A stretch of 32,622 nucleotides of DNA from Desulfobacterales bacterium (GTDB taxonomy: Bacteria; Desulfobacterota; Desulfobacteria; Desulfobacterales; CAFBRK01). Location: the NCBI GenBank assembly GCA_021737185.1, contig JAIPEL010000046.1, positions 1 to 32,622 of the forward strand, in the 5' to 3' direction. The notes beneath the pieces are model-generated. The model was given only the letters and a program-made list of their open reading frames with translations. It was not told the origin of the DNA and searched no databases. Position 1 is the first letter of the stretch. Each line of letters opens with the position of its first letter. The position numbers were made by a program, and so were the translations under genes. Positions 15,629 through 22,637 of this stretch are shown here, in pieces.

Positions 15629-16846
15629 ATGACCGAGCCGCCTCTGATAGAGTTAGTCGACGTTCACAAGCGCTTCGGGGACAATGTTGTCCTCGACGGC
15701 GTCAACCTGCATATCTACGCCGGAGAGGTCACCTCCATCATCGGCAAAAGCGGCGTGGGAAAAAGCGTGCTGCTCAAGCACATCATCGGTCTGATGACCC
15801 CGGATTCCGGCAGCATTCTGTTTTCGGGGCGGCCGCTTTCCTCCATGAAAAAGACCGAACGCCGGGAACTGAAGCGAAAATTTTCCTATATGTTCCAGGG
15901 CTCGGCGCTGTTTGACTCGATGACCGTCTACGAAAACGTGGCCCTGCCCCTGAAGGAAAGGACCCGCCTTCGGGACAAGGAAATCACCCGGAAGGTGCAG
16001 GACAAGATGGAGGCGCTGGATCTTCATGGCATCGACGAAAATTATCCATCCCAGCTTTCCGGCGGGATGAAAAAGCGGGTCGCCCTGGCCCGGGCCCTGG
16101 TCACCGAGCCGGAAATCGTGCTGTTCGACGAGCCGACCACCGGCCTGGACCCGATCCGGAAAAATTCGGTTCACGGCATGATCGCCGAATACCAGAAACG
16201 GTTCGGATTCACCGGGGTGATCGTAAGCCACGAGATTCCGGACATTTTTTACATCTCCCAGCGGGTGGCCATGATCGACGAGGGCAGGATTTTCGTGGAA
16301 GGAACCCCGGAGGAAATCCAGAGCAGTGAAGATCAGGTGGTTCAGGGGTTCATCCACGGGCTGGCCGAGCCGAAGGTGGAGCTGGCCGGCATGGCGTCCC
16401 GACGGGAGGGCAAAAGGCGATTCAAGGAGGAACTGGCCAGGGGCGAGCGTTTCGACATCCCCTTTACGATCCTGGTGTTCACCTTCGAAAACCTGGAAGA
16501 ACTGGTGGAGCGATTCGGACATGAGGCCGGGCAGAATCTGTTGACCCGCTTCGTGGAGCTGATCCACGGAAGGCTCCGGATCACCGACACCTGTTTTCGT
16601 TTCAGCGCGGACCGGATCGTGTTAATCCTGGCCGGCACGGAGCCCGGCGCAGCCGAAACGCTCCTGACCGACCTGGCGGACGAGGTCCGGCAGGCGGGGC
16701 TCGCGGACAAGCCAAGAAAGGACGGCTTTTGCCTTTCGGTTCAGGCGGGGATCGTAGAAGGGAAAAAAGGGGAGTCGCTGGACCAGTGTGTGGCTGAAGC
16801 CGAGGCCCGGCACCGTCGGTTTGCAGAATTTTTCCTTTGCCAATAG
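15629..16846 (+). CDS. mlaF: MlaF phospholipid ABC transporter ATPase fused to a degenerate GGDEF-like domain
   Basis: The product is 405 aa, whereas MlaF is usually about 250-270. Residues 1-250 are a complete ABC ATPase: Walker A GKSGVGKS (39-46), signature LSGGM (143-147), Walker B IVLFDEP (163-169), H-loop His201. Residues about 262-405 follow the diguanylate cyclase layout: RFKEELARGERFDIPFTIL, FGHEAGQNLL (296-305, matching the yGHxaGD-xLL helix) and RLRITDTCFRFSADRIVLILAGT, where SADRI (326-330) replaces the GGDEF catalytic motif. The domain cannot make c-di-GMP by the known mechanism; a structural, dimerising or regulatory role is inferred. No separate mlaB (STAS) gene is present in the operon. 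Confidence 0.92.
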   Translation: MTEPPLIELVDVHKRFGDNVVLDGVNLHIYAGEVTSIIGKSGVGKSVLLKHIIGLMTPDSGSILFSGRPLSSMKKTERRELKRKFSYMFQGSALFDSMTVYENVALPLKERTRLRDKEITRKVQDKMEALDLHGIDENYPSQLSGGMKKRVALARALVTEPEIVLFDEPTTGLDPIRKNSVHGMIAEYQKRFGFTGVIVSHEIPDIFYISQRVAMIDEGRIFVEGTPEEIQSSEDQVVQGFIHGLAEPKVELAGMASRREGKRRFKEELARGERFDIPFTILVFTFENLEELVERFGHEAGQNLLTRFVELIHGRLRITDTCFRFSADRIVLILAGTEPGAAETLLTDLADEVRQAGLADKPRKDGFCLSVQAGIVEGKKGESLDQCVAEAEARHRRFAEFFLCQ

Positions 16847-16880
16847 ATCCCAAATCGGTGAAGCGCCCAACGGGGGAAAG

Positions 16881-17330
16881 ATGAAAAAAGCATCCATTGA
16901 GACCGCAGTCGGCATTTTCATGGTCATCGGAATTGCCTGCGTGGGATATCTGACGATCAAGCTCGGGCAGATGGAGCTGATGGGCGGAAACTACTACTCG
17001 GTCTATGCCGGCTTTCAGTCCGTCACCGGTCTGAAATCCGGCGCGCAGGTGGAGATGGCGGGCGTACCCATCGGCCGGGTGGAAACCATCGCCCTCGATC
17101 ACGAACGGCAGGAAGCCCGGGTCGAGTTGAAGATCGAAAAAGGAGTCGAACTTTCAGACGACGTCATCGCGTCGGTGAAGACGTCGGGTCTCATCGGCGA
17201 TAAGTACATCATGCTCACCCCGGGAAGTGGAATGGCGTTTCTAGAACCCGGAGGAAAGATCATCGAAACCGAATCGGCCATCGACATCGAAGCGCTGATC
17301 AGCAAATACGTGTTCGGCAGTATGGACTAG
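16881..17330 (+). CDS. mlaD: MlaD MCE-domain lipid-transfer subunit
   Basis: ATG 16881 follows GGGGGAAAG. The 149-residue protein has one N-terminal membrane anchor (about 8-27, ETAVGIFMVIGIACVGYLT) and a single periplasmic MCE domain with GLKSGAQVEMAGVPIG and the closing SGLIGDKYIMLTPG motif. MlaD hexamers form the lipid channel on top of MlaE. It is 34 nt downstream of mlaF in the same operon. Confidence 0.93.
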   Translation: MKKASIETAVGIFMVIGIACVGYLTIKLGQMELMGGNYYSVYAGFQSVTGLKSGAQVEMAGVPIGRVETIALDHERQEARVELKIEKGVELSDDVIASVKTSGLIGDKYIMLTPGSGMAFLEPGGKIIETESAIDIEALISKYVFGSMD

Positions 17331-17355
17331 AGCGGCTGCCGGCAGTGGAGGTCTC

Positions 17356-17991
17356 ATGCGGCGACACTGGGTGGTTACAGCGGCTGTTTTCTGGATCCTT
17401 TTTGTACCGTTTTCGACGGCGGCATCCCAGCCGTCCACCGGTCCGATGGAGGCGCTCAGAGGCCCCATTGAACAGGTCATCGAGATTTTGCAGGATCCCC
17501 GGTACAACGACGGGGCCCACGAGGAGGAGCAGCTGGAGCGCTTGTGGGCCATTGCCCGGGATATTTTCGACTTCGAAGCCATCGCCCGGGGCACCCTCAA
17601 GCGGCACCGATGGGAAAGCTTCACCCCTGAGCAGCGGGAGGAGTTCACCGAATCGTTCACCCAGTTTCTCGGCAACAACTACTTCAACCAGATTCAGGGC
17701 AAATACAAAAATGAAAAGGTCGTTTTTGTCGAGGAGACGATGAAATCCGATATCAAGGCGCTGGTGGAGACCAACATCCTCAGGGATACCGTGGAGATCC
17801 CCGTCGACTACAGCATGTGGACCCGCGGCGGCACCTGGCGCGTCTACAACGTAACCATCGAGGGCGCCAGCCTACTGGGCAACTACCGAAACGAATTCGA
17901 ACGGGTCCTTCAAAAAGAGTCCCCGGATCATTTGATTGCCCTCCTGAAGGAAAAGACCGAGGCCCTGAAAACCGGAAAGAACGGAAAATGA
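17356..17991 (+). CDS. mlaC: MlaC periplasmic phospholipid-binding protein
   Basis: ATG 17356 has GGAGGT at 17347-17352. The 211-residue product has a Sec signal peptide (hydrophobic 6-20, cleavage near STAAS) and the MlaC-type core: FDFEAIARGTLKRHRWESFTPEQ, FTQFLGNNYF, and VDYSMWTRGGTWRVYNVTIEGASLLGNYRNEF. It shuttles phospholipid across the periplasm between the MlaA complex and MlaFED. Its stop overlaps the mlaA start (ATGA at 17988), so the two are translationally coupled. Confidence 0.93.
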   Translation: MRRHWVVTAAVFWILFVPFSTAASQPSTGPMEALRGPIEQVIEILQDPRYNDGAHEEEQLERLWAIARDIFDFEAIARGTLKRHRWESFTPEQREEFTESFTQFLGNNYFNQIQGKYKNEKVVFVEETMKSDIKALVETNILRDTVEIPVDYSMWTRGGTWRVYNVTIEGASLLGNYRNEFERVLQKESPDHLIALLKEKTEALKTGKNGK

Positions 17992-18794
17992 GGAAAACCG
18001 GAGCCGTTTTCCTCGCCCGGTGGACCGCGATTCTGATCCTTGCCGGGACGGCCGCCTTGCCGGGCAGAGCCTATGCCCAACCCGCCGGACCGGCGGCGGG
18101 AACGATGAAAGCGCCATCTCCCACTGACGCGGAGGGCCAGGATCCGTTTTTCGACGACCTGTACGATGAGGCGGAAAAAGGCGCCGTGCAGGTCTACGAT
18201 CCGTTGGAGCCGGTCAACCGGGTGCTTTTCCAGGTAAACGACCGGCTGTACTTCTGGGTTCTCAAGCCGGCGGCCACCGGCTACCGGAGCGTGGTGCCGA
18301 CCGAAATCCGGAGCTGCATCAAAAATTTCTTCTACAATCTGTTTGCCCCGATCCGGATCGCGAACTGCCTGCTGCAGGGCAAGGGCTCCGAGGCGGGAAA
18401 CGAGCTCCTGCGCCTGACGATCAACACCACCGCCGGCGTCGGGGGGTTGGCCGACGTGGCCGCCCGCTATCCTGAACTGAAAAGCAGCGACGAGGATCTG
18501 GGGCAAACCCTGGCCGTCTACGGTGTAGGAGACGGATTCTACCTGGTGGTGCCCTTCATGGGGCCGACGACCTTTCGAGACGGCCTGTCGTGGATCGGAG
18601 ACCGGTATCTGAGCCCGGTGACCTGGACCGTGGAGGATTTCGGCGCCGCGGCAGCCATTACAACCGGCCGCACCGTAAACGATGTGAGCTTCCGCATCGG
18701 CGACTACGAAGCGCTGAAGGAAGCCTCCCTGGACCCCTATGCCGCTTTCCGGGACGGCTATGTCCAATCCCGGAACAGCAAGATCCAGGAATGA
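17988..18794 (+). CDS. mlaA: MlaA/VacJ outer-membrane phospholipid-removal protein
   Basis: The 268-residue product starts in the ATGA overlap with mlaC. A signal peptide ends near GRAYA-Q (about residue 30); no lipobox cysteine is present, although MlaA of enterobacteria is a lipoprotein. The family core is clear: VYDPLEPVNRVLFQVNDRLY, RSCIKNFFYNLFAPIRIANCLLQGK, NTTAGVGGLADVAA, and DLGQTLAVYGVGDGFYLVVP. MlaA sits in the inner leaflet of the outer membrane and removes mislocalised phospholipid. The stop codon lies inside the arm of the operon terminator. Confidence 0.94.
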   Translation: MRKTGAVFLARWTAILILAGTAALPGRAYAQPAGPAAGTMKAPSPTDAEGQDPFFDDLYDEAEKGAVQVYDPLEPVNRVLFQVNDRLYFWVLKPAATGYRSVVPTEIRSCIKNFFYNLFAPIRIANCLLQGKGSEAGNELLRLTINTTAGVGGLADVAARYPELKSSDEDLGQTLAVYGVGDGFYLVVPFMGPTTFRDGLSWIGDRYLSPVTWTVEDFGAAAAITTGRTVNDVSFRIGDYEALKEASLDPYAAFRDGYVQSRNSKIQE

Positions 18795-18829
18795 TCGCCG
18801 CCTGACGGCGGCGATCATCGAAGGTTTTT
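18791..18829 (+). terminator. Rho-independent terminator of the mla operon
   Basis: A perfect 12-bp stem (18791-18802 with 18807-18818) and a TGAC loop are followed shortly by a T run (18825-18829). The stem begins within the last codon of mlaA, so the stop codon is in the hairpin. Confidence 0.8.
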
Positions 18830-18866
18830 CGATATTGGCCCTTGAAAGATGACATGCTATGCAGCG

Positions 18867-18897
18867 ACCCGAGAAAGTGGGAAACACCTCGGGTTTT
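18867..18897 (+). terminator. Second hairpin with short T run, possible terminator or attenuator
   Basis: ACCCGAG (18867-18873) pairs with CTCGGGT (18888-18894) across a 14-nt loop and runs into TTTT. It lies 47 nt upstream of the OmpA-family gene, so it could be a backup terminator or a leader hairpin of that gene. Confidence 0.4.
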
Positions 18898-18943
18898 GGA
18901 ATGCTTTTGAACGAGGTCTCTGGAGAAAACAGGAGAAGGAACC

Positions 18944-19771
18944 ATGAAATGCCGCAATTGGTTGCCATGCCTGGTCGCCTCTTTTCTGCTCGCCGGATGT
19001 GTGTCCCAAAAAGTGCATGATGCGCTTCAGGCTGACCTGGTGCAAACCAGGGAGGCCCTGTCCACCGAAAAAGCGAGCGCCGAAGACATCGCCGCCCAAC
19101 TGGCGGATACCCAAAAGGCCCTGCTGGACTGCCGCAACCAGGTGTCGGTCCTGGAAACCCGAAACGAAAATCTCGATCGCAACCTGGACGATCTGAACCT
19201 TGCCCTTGCCGAGATCAATGAGTCCTGCAACGAACAGATGCGGGAAATGAGCTTCGAACTGGAAAAGCAAAAATCGATCATGGCCATGCAGTCCACCGTG
19301 ATCCATCGGCTTGACAACACCAAAAAGGAGATCGAAGAAAGCCTCAAGGAGCAGATCGAGGCCAAGGAGATCCAGATCGAAGAGATGGAAAACCGCCTGA
19401 AGGTGACCCTCGTCGACAAGATCCTGTTCAACACCGGCCAGGACCAGGTCAATCCCCGGGGGCGGGAGGTCTTGGCCAAGGTGGCCGACTCTCTTACGGC
19501 CCAGACCAGCCACGCGGTGGTGGTGGAGGGCCACACCGACAATGTGCCCATCGGTTCCGGGCTCAAAAATCGTTTCGCTTCCAACTGGGAGCTTTCCGCC
19601 GCCCGCGCGATTTCGGTGGTCCGTTTTCTCCAGCAAGAAGGGGTAGATCCGACGAAGCTGTCCGCCGCCGCCTTCGGTCCCTACCAGCCGGTCGCCTCCA
19701 ATGACACCGCCGAGGGAAGAAGCCGAAACCGCCGCATCGAAATTATTTTGGTACCCTTGGAGGGTCGATAG
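18944..19771 (+). CDS. OmpA-family peptidoglycan-binding lipoprotein with coiled coil
   Basis: ATG 18944 follows GGAGAAGGA. The 275-residue protein has a lipoprotein signal with lipobox LAGC (Cys19), a long charged coiled coil (about 25-150), and a C-terminal OmpA domain (about 155-272). The peptidoglycan-binding signature is seen as GHTDNVPIG, NWELSAARAISVVRFL and GRSRNRRIEI. It probably tethers the outer membrane to the cell wall. It lies 150 nt after mlaA but beyond a strong terminator, so it is probably a separate transcript. Confidence 0.9.
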   Translation: MKCRNWLPCLVASFLLAGCVSQKVHDALQADLVQTREALSTEKASAEDIAAQLADTQKALLDCRNQVSVLETRNENLDRNLDDLNLALAEINESCNEQMREMSFELEKQKSIMAMQSTVIHRLDNTKKEIEESLKEQIEAKEIQIEEMENRLKVTLVDKILFNTGQDQVNPRGREVLAKVADSLTAQTSHAVVVEGHTDNVPIGSGLKNRFASNWELSAARAISVVRFLQQEGVDPTKLSAAAFGPYQPVASNDTAEGRSRNRRIEIILVPLEGR

Positions 19772-20061
19772 GCAAATAACGCAACCAACCCGCTGGAAAG
19801 CTTGGAGGCCAGGACGCTTGGAAGCCTGAGAACACAGGATCCAGAATTCAGGTCTGCGTTTATCCGGAATCCTCCAGCGTGGGGCCGCCGGAGTCCGATG
19901 GCTTTGGGCTTGGAGGGCCACGCTCCGTCGTGGCCGGGATTTGGTCGTTACCTGCTCGAGTCGGCCTCAGTTTCTTGGCATTCCAGCCGCCCAGCCTCCC
20001 AGCTTCCCAGCTTCCCAGCCTCCCGCCGGTGCAAAGCACCATATATAGTGTTAATTTTCTC
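19772..20061. other. Intergenic region with a dispersed repeat and a CCCAGC microsatellite
   Basis: No coding sequence is supported. Positions 19860-19900 are one copy of a 41-bp repeat whose inverted, 35/41 identical copy is at 20945-20985. Positions about 19987-20026 are a low-complexity CAGC(C/T)TCC tandem tract. The sigma-70 promoter of the next gene begins just after this region. Confidence 0.6.
19860..19900 (+). repeat. Dispersed 41-bp repeat, copy A
   Basis: This copy begins TTATCCGGAATCCTCCAGC and ends with GCCGCCGGAGTCCGATG. It matches the reverse complement of 20945-20985 at 35 of 41 positions. Confidence 0.65.
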
Positions 20062-20090
20062 TTGACCCCCATTATATACTGATTTATTAT
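20062..20090 (+). promoter_or_regulatory. Sigma-70-type promoter of the small NrdD-like gene
   Basis: TTGACC (20062-20067), a 17-nt AT-rich spacer, and TATTAT (20085-20090) give a near-consensus promoter. Transcription would start near 20097, leaving a leader of about 110 nt with small inverted repeats (for example TCCGG/CCGGA near 20114-20130). Confidence 0.65.
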
Positions 20091-20208
20091 AAATGAAGGA
20101 TCGATCCGGTCGTTTGCCGGACAATCCTCGATGATACCTTCCCCCTTGCAGAGAGCGCTGCAGTAAACTCCGGGATCCATGCAACCCAGACCAGGAAAGG
20201 AACGGACC

Positions 20209-20550
20209 ATGTCCCAGATGACCGTAGAACGGCTGCACCAGTTATTCGATGAACAACCCGAGCACGCGGACCTGATCTGGCAGGGGGCCTGCCACGACTG
20301 CGGGCGTCCGGTCACTGTTTCGGCGATTCCCCGCGCCGACGGCATCCACATCAGCGGTGGCAGCTTGTACGAGCCGCAGGAAAACCGGTTCTTTCTGAAG
20401 TGCGAGGCGTGCTTTGCAAAGGACCCGGCCCTTCACAACTTCCAGGACTGCGAGGTTTACAGCCGGGTAGTGGGATACCTTCGGCCGGTGGCCCAGTGGA
20501 ACGACGGCAAACAGGCCGAGTTCAGGGACCGAAAGCTATTCGCAGTCTAA
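20209..20550 (+). CDS. Stand-alone NrdD C-terminal-like protein (zinc ribbon plus glycyl-radical motif)
   Basis: ATG 20209 follows AGGAAAGGAA; the product is only 113 aa. Residues 81-110 (CEVYSRVVGYLRPVAQWNDG, then KQAEFRDRK) closely resemble the extreme C-terminus of anaerobic (class III) ribonucleoside-triphosphate reductase, where the glycine of the RVxGY motif (here Gly89) carries the radical. Upstream, CHDC (28-31) and CEAC (65-68) give the four-cysteine zinc site that precedes it in NrdD. The catalytic barrel of NrdD (about 600 residues) is absent and no nrdD or nrdG lies nearby. It may act like YfiD/GrcA, a free-standing radical domain for pyruvate formate-lyase, or be a zinc protein derived from NrdD. 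The gene is monocistronic, with its own promoter and terminator. Confidence 0.8.
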   Translation: MSQMTVERLHQLFDEQPEHADLIWQGACHDCGRPVTVSAIPRADGIHISGGSLYEPQENRFFLKCEACFAKDPALHNFQDCEVYSRVVGYLRPVAQWNDGKQAEFRDRKLFAV

Positions 20551-20572
20551 AAGCGCGGAGCGCTTTTAGACT
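20544..20572 (+). terminator. Perfect 13-bp hairpin over the stop codon
   Basis: AGTCTAAAAGCGC (20544-20556) pairs perfectly with 20560-20572 around a GGA loop. The TAA stop of the preceding gene lies in the left arm. There is no T run, and a second small hairpin (GCGGC-TTC-GCCGC, 20576-20588) follows, so it may stabilise the mRNA 3' end more than terminate. Confidence 0.55.
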
Positions 20573-20674
20573 TAGGCGGCTTCGCCGCAGGATCAAGCAA
20601 AAGGGAAACCATAAGCCGACGCGTACCGAAGCGGAGCCCTCGCTGCGGGGCCTCCCATGCCCGAACGAAAAAAG

Positions 20675-20708
20675 AACAGGGGCGGAGATCCATGCATCCG
20701 CCCCTGTT
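20675..20708. terminator. Bidirectional rho-independent terminator
   Basis: AACAGGGGCGGA (20675-20686) pairs perfectly with 20697-20708 across a 10-nt loop. A T-rich tract follows on the plus strand (TTTTCCTTT), and an A run before it gives TTCTTTTTT on the minus strand. It separates the plus-strand NrdD-like gene from the minus-strand peptidase operon. Confidence 0.75.
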
Positions 20709-20944
20709 TTCCTTTATGCGGTTCTCCAGAAAGCTCCAGGTGACCTTCGCCGGAGGCCAACGGGTGTCAGATCGGAAGCAGGGCAACTGTTTGAGCCATT
20801 TAGGCCGCGTTAAGACGGCCGGAACGCAAAAGCGGGATCTATCGTGCAATTCCCACTATCCCCTGTCACTTGTTTGCGCCCTAACCAGCGGCTGTCTTTA
20901 CGCGGCCTTGATGGCGAGTTTTGGCCGGCTGGAGAGCTGATACT

Positions 20945-20985
20945 CGTCGGCCTCCGGCGGCTCAAGGCTGGAGGATTCTGGATAA
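20945..20985 (-). repeat. Dispersed 41-bp repeat, copy B (inverted)
   Basis: The reverse complement begins TTATCCAGAATCCTCCAGC and includes GCCGCCGGAGGCCGACG; it matches 19860-19900 at 35 of 41 positions. The two copies flank the NrdD-like gene in opposite orientation. Confidence 0.65.
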
Positions 20986-21074
20986 GCACATTCCTTTATT
21001 CCGGCATCGTTGCAAGCCTTTTGCTGGAATCTTTCCTTTAGGAATCCGGCTCGCCCATTTGACCAATCAACCAT

Positions 21075-22001
21075 TCAACCCCCCAGGCCCTCGGCTTTCA
21101 GCCGCCGACGAACCCACATCCGTCCAAGCAACCCCCTCAGATTGAACAAGAAAAGCCCTACTGGAAGGATTTTTTCGACTGCCGGGGTCAGGTAGCAGAT
21201 CCGGATCAGCGTCATGTACAACCTGTCAAAATCGGGCGCGTGAAACCGGAGGGTGTCCCCGTCCGCGGAAATTCCCCACCGCGAGCCGATCCGGTGCGCC
21301 GCCTCCGGGCCTTTTCGCATCCGCACCTCTGCATTGAAAGGCCCTTCCATGCGGCATGGGCCCGCAGAACGGTTTGAAAGCGACCGGACCGCGGCCGCTG
21401 CCAATCCCTCCCGCCAGGCTGCGGCTTCGAATCGATGGACCGGAACGGATTTGTCGATGGCAAATGTCTGAATATGGGGGAGCACCGCCGATGCCTGTCG
21501 ACACGCCTCGGGGCATCCGGAGAAAAAAACGGGCCGGATCCCGTACGGGGCAAGAGACGCGGAAAAAAGAGCCGCTTCCGGTATCAGAACGCCGTTGACC
21601 CGGAGGCTGGCGATGCGGGAGCTGAACGTGTGGGGCAAAAATCCCTCGGTTCCGGAGGCTGCGTGCAGGCCCGTCATCATCAGGGCCTCGGCTGGGCCGG
21701 GATCGCCTAGACCCGGCACCGGTCCGCGGCGGTAGCCCGACACCAGCGCCGCCCTGGGATCGATGAGTTCGGGCAGGAGGTTGTAGCCGGTGCGGTGAAA
21801 ATCCTTGACCGTCACCTGCTCGGCCCCGGCTTTAAACAAGGCCCGGACCACGGCGTCCACATCCAGGCTCATGGCAAGACATGCCCTGGCCCACTCGTCT
21901 GTGAGAAAAGCCGAGGCGAGATAGCTGCCGCACCCGGAGCTTCCCTCGATGTCGGCGATGATGAGGATGCGGCGATACGGAGATGAGGAGTGTTCGGTCA
22001 T
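21075..22001 (-). CDS. M55-family D-aminopeptidase-like protein (DppA type)
   Basis: The 308-residue product has the M55 layout: N-terminal RRILIIADIEGSSGCGSY (metal ligands Asp and Glu), VTVKDFHRTGYN, and GLHAASGTEGFLPHTFSS with the conserved His. The family comprises zinc peptidases that release D-amino acids from peptides, possibly cell-wall fragments. No signal peptide is seen, so it is cytoplasmic. The start is uncertain because no clear ribosome site precedes ATG 22001. It is last in a minus-strand gene set with the selenoprotein and a hypothetical protein; spacing to the preceding gene is 52 nt. Confidence 0.82.
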   Translation of the reverse strand: MTEHSSSPYRRILIIADIEGSSGCGSYLASAFLTDEWARACLAMSLDVDAVVRALFKAGAEQVTVKDFHRTGYNLLPELIDPRAALVSGYRRGPVPGLGDPGPAEALMMTGLHAASGTEGFLPHTFSSRIASLRVNGVLIPEAALFSASLAPYGIRPVFFSGCPEACRQASAVLPHIQTFAIDKSVPVHRFEAAAWREGLAAAAVRSLSNRSAGPCRMEGPFNAEVRMRKGPEAAHRIGSRWGISADGDTLRFHAPDFDRLYMTLIRICYLTPAVEKILPVGLFLFNLRGLLGRMWVRRRLKAEGLGG

Positions 22002-22053
22002 AGGCCAAAATCAGATCGTCGTGGGTTGCAGAGTAAAGAAGCTCGCATCGCAA

Positions 22054-22581
22054 TTAAGGCGCATCAATGTCGACTTCGTGCAGAAACCGCTGCGCCCTTG
22101 CCAGGCAGCGGGTGAACACCCGGCGGCCCAGGGAGATGACCGCCGCGCTCTGGCCGCACCCGCAGAGCGCGGCAAAGGTCGGTCCGATGACCCGGGCGGG
22201 GTCGCCCGCGTCGGCAAAGTGCGACATGGCCTGGACGTATTGGTCCACCCGCTGGCGGATCATTGAAAAGTAGTCGCAGTCCTTTCCCAGCACGGGGCCG
22301 GTCATGGCGGAAACCGCGCTGCAATAGATGCGGATGCCTTCCCAGAAGGCTTCGGAAAGGGTCTTGCGCAGGCGCTCTTCTTCTACGGTATAGGAAATCG
22401 TCCAGCCCGTGGCCACGATCCGCAAAAGCTGCAGTTCATATTCCACGGCGATCAGGCTGCACGCCTCCTCGGGGGGAAGGGCGGCGATGTCGGCCCGGGT
22501 TTCGTTCTGGTTGACCGAAATGTTGAGCAGCCGGTTTGCCGCCTCTGCCACGTTGATTCGGCTTTCGGATCCGCCTGCCAT
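22054..22581 (-). CDS. Hypothetical protein (175 aa)
   Basis: From ATG 22581 (MAGGSESRINVAEAANRLLN) the product is soluble, mostly helical by composition, and has several cysteines (CSLIAVEYE, CDYFSMIR, CGCGQSAA). I recognise no family. The frame is open further upstream, but there it overlaps the selenoprotein gene in another frame and reads as low-quality Arg-rich sequence, so the upstream part is not coding. An in-frame TTG about 40 nt earlier is an alternative start. It lies between the DsbA-like and DppA-like genes and is probably co-transcribed with them. Confidence 0.65.
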   Translation of the reverse strand: MAGGSESRINVAEAANRLLNISVNQNETRADIAALPPEEACSLIAVEYELQLLRIVATGWTISYTVEEERLRKTLSEAFWEGIRIYCSAVSAMTGPVLGKDCDYFSMIRQRVDQYVQAMSHFADAGDPARVIGPTFAALCGCGQSAAVISLGRRVFTRCLARAQRFLHEVDIDAP

Positions 22582-22637
22582 TTGTCTTGCGCCTCGGCTG
22601 AAAAGGAGCAACCTTTGTAGGTCCTTCTTCAGCGATT

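Larger units (their letters stand above)
20551..21074. other. Long intergenic region between convergent genes
   Basis: Short open frames here show no protein-like sequence or ribosome sites. It contains two hairpins just after the NrdD-like gene, a bidirectional terminator (20675-20708) and copy B of the 41-bp dispersed repeat (20945-20985). The rest shows nothing I can name. Confidence 0.5.

Noticed and set aside
20692..21060. Small open frames in the region after the NrdD-like gene
   Set aside because: They overlap the terminator and dispersed repeat, lack ribosome sites, and their translations show no protein-like pattern.
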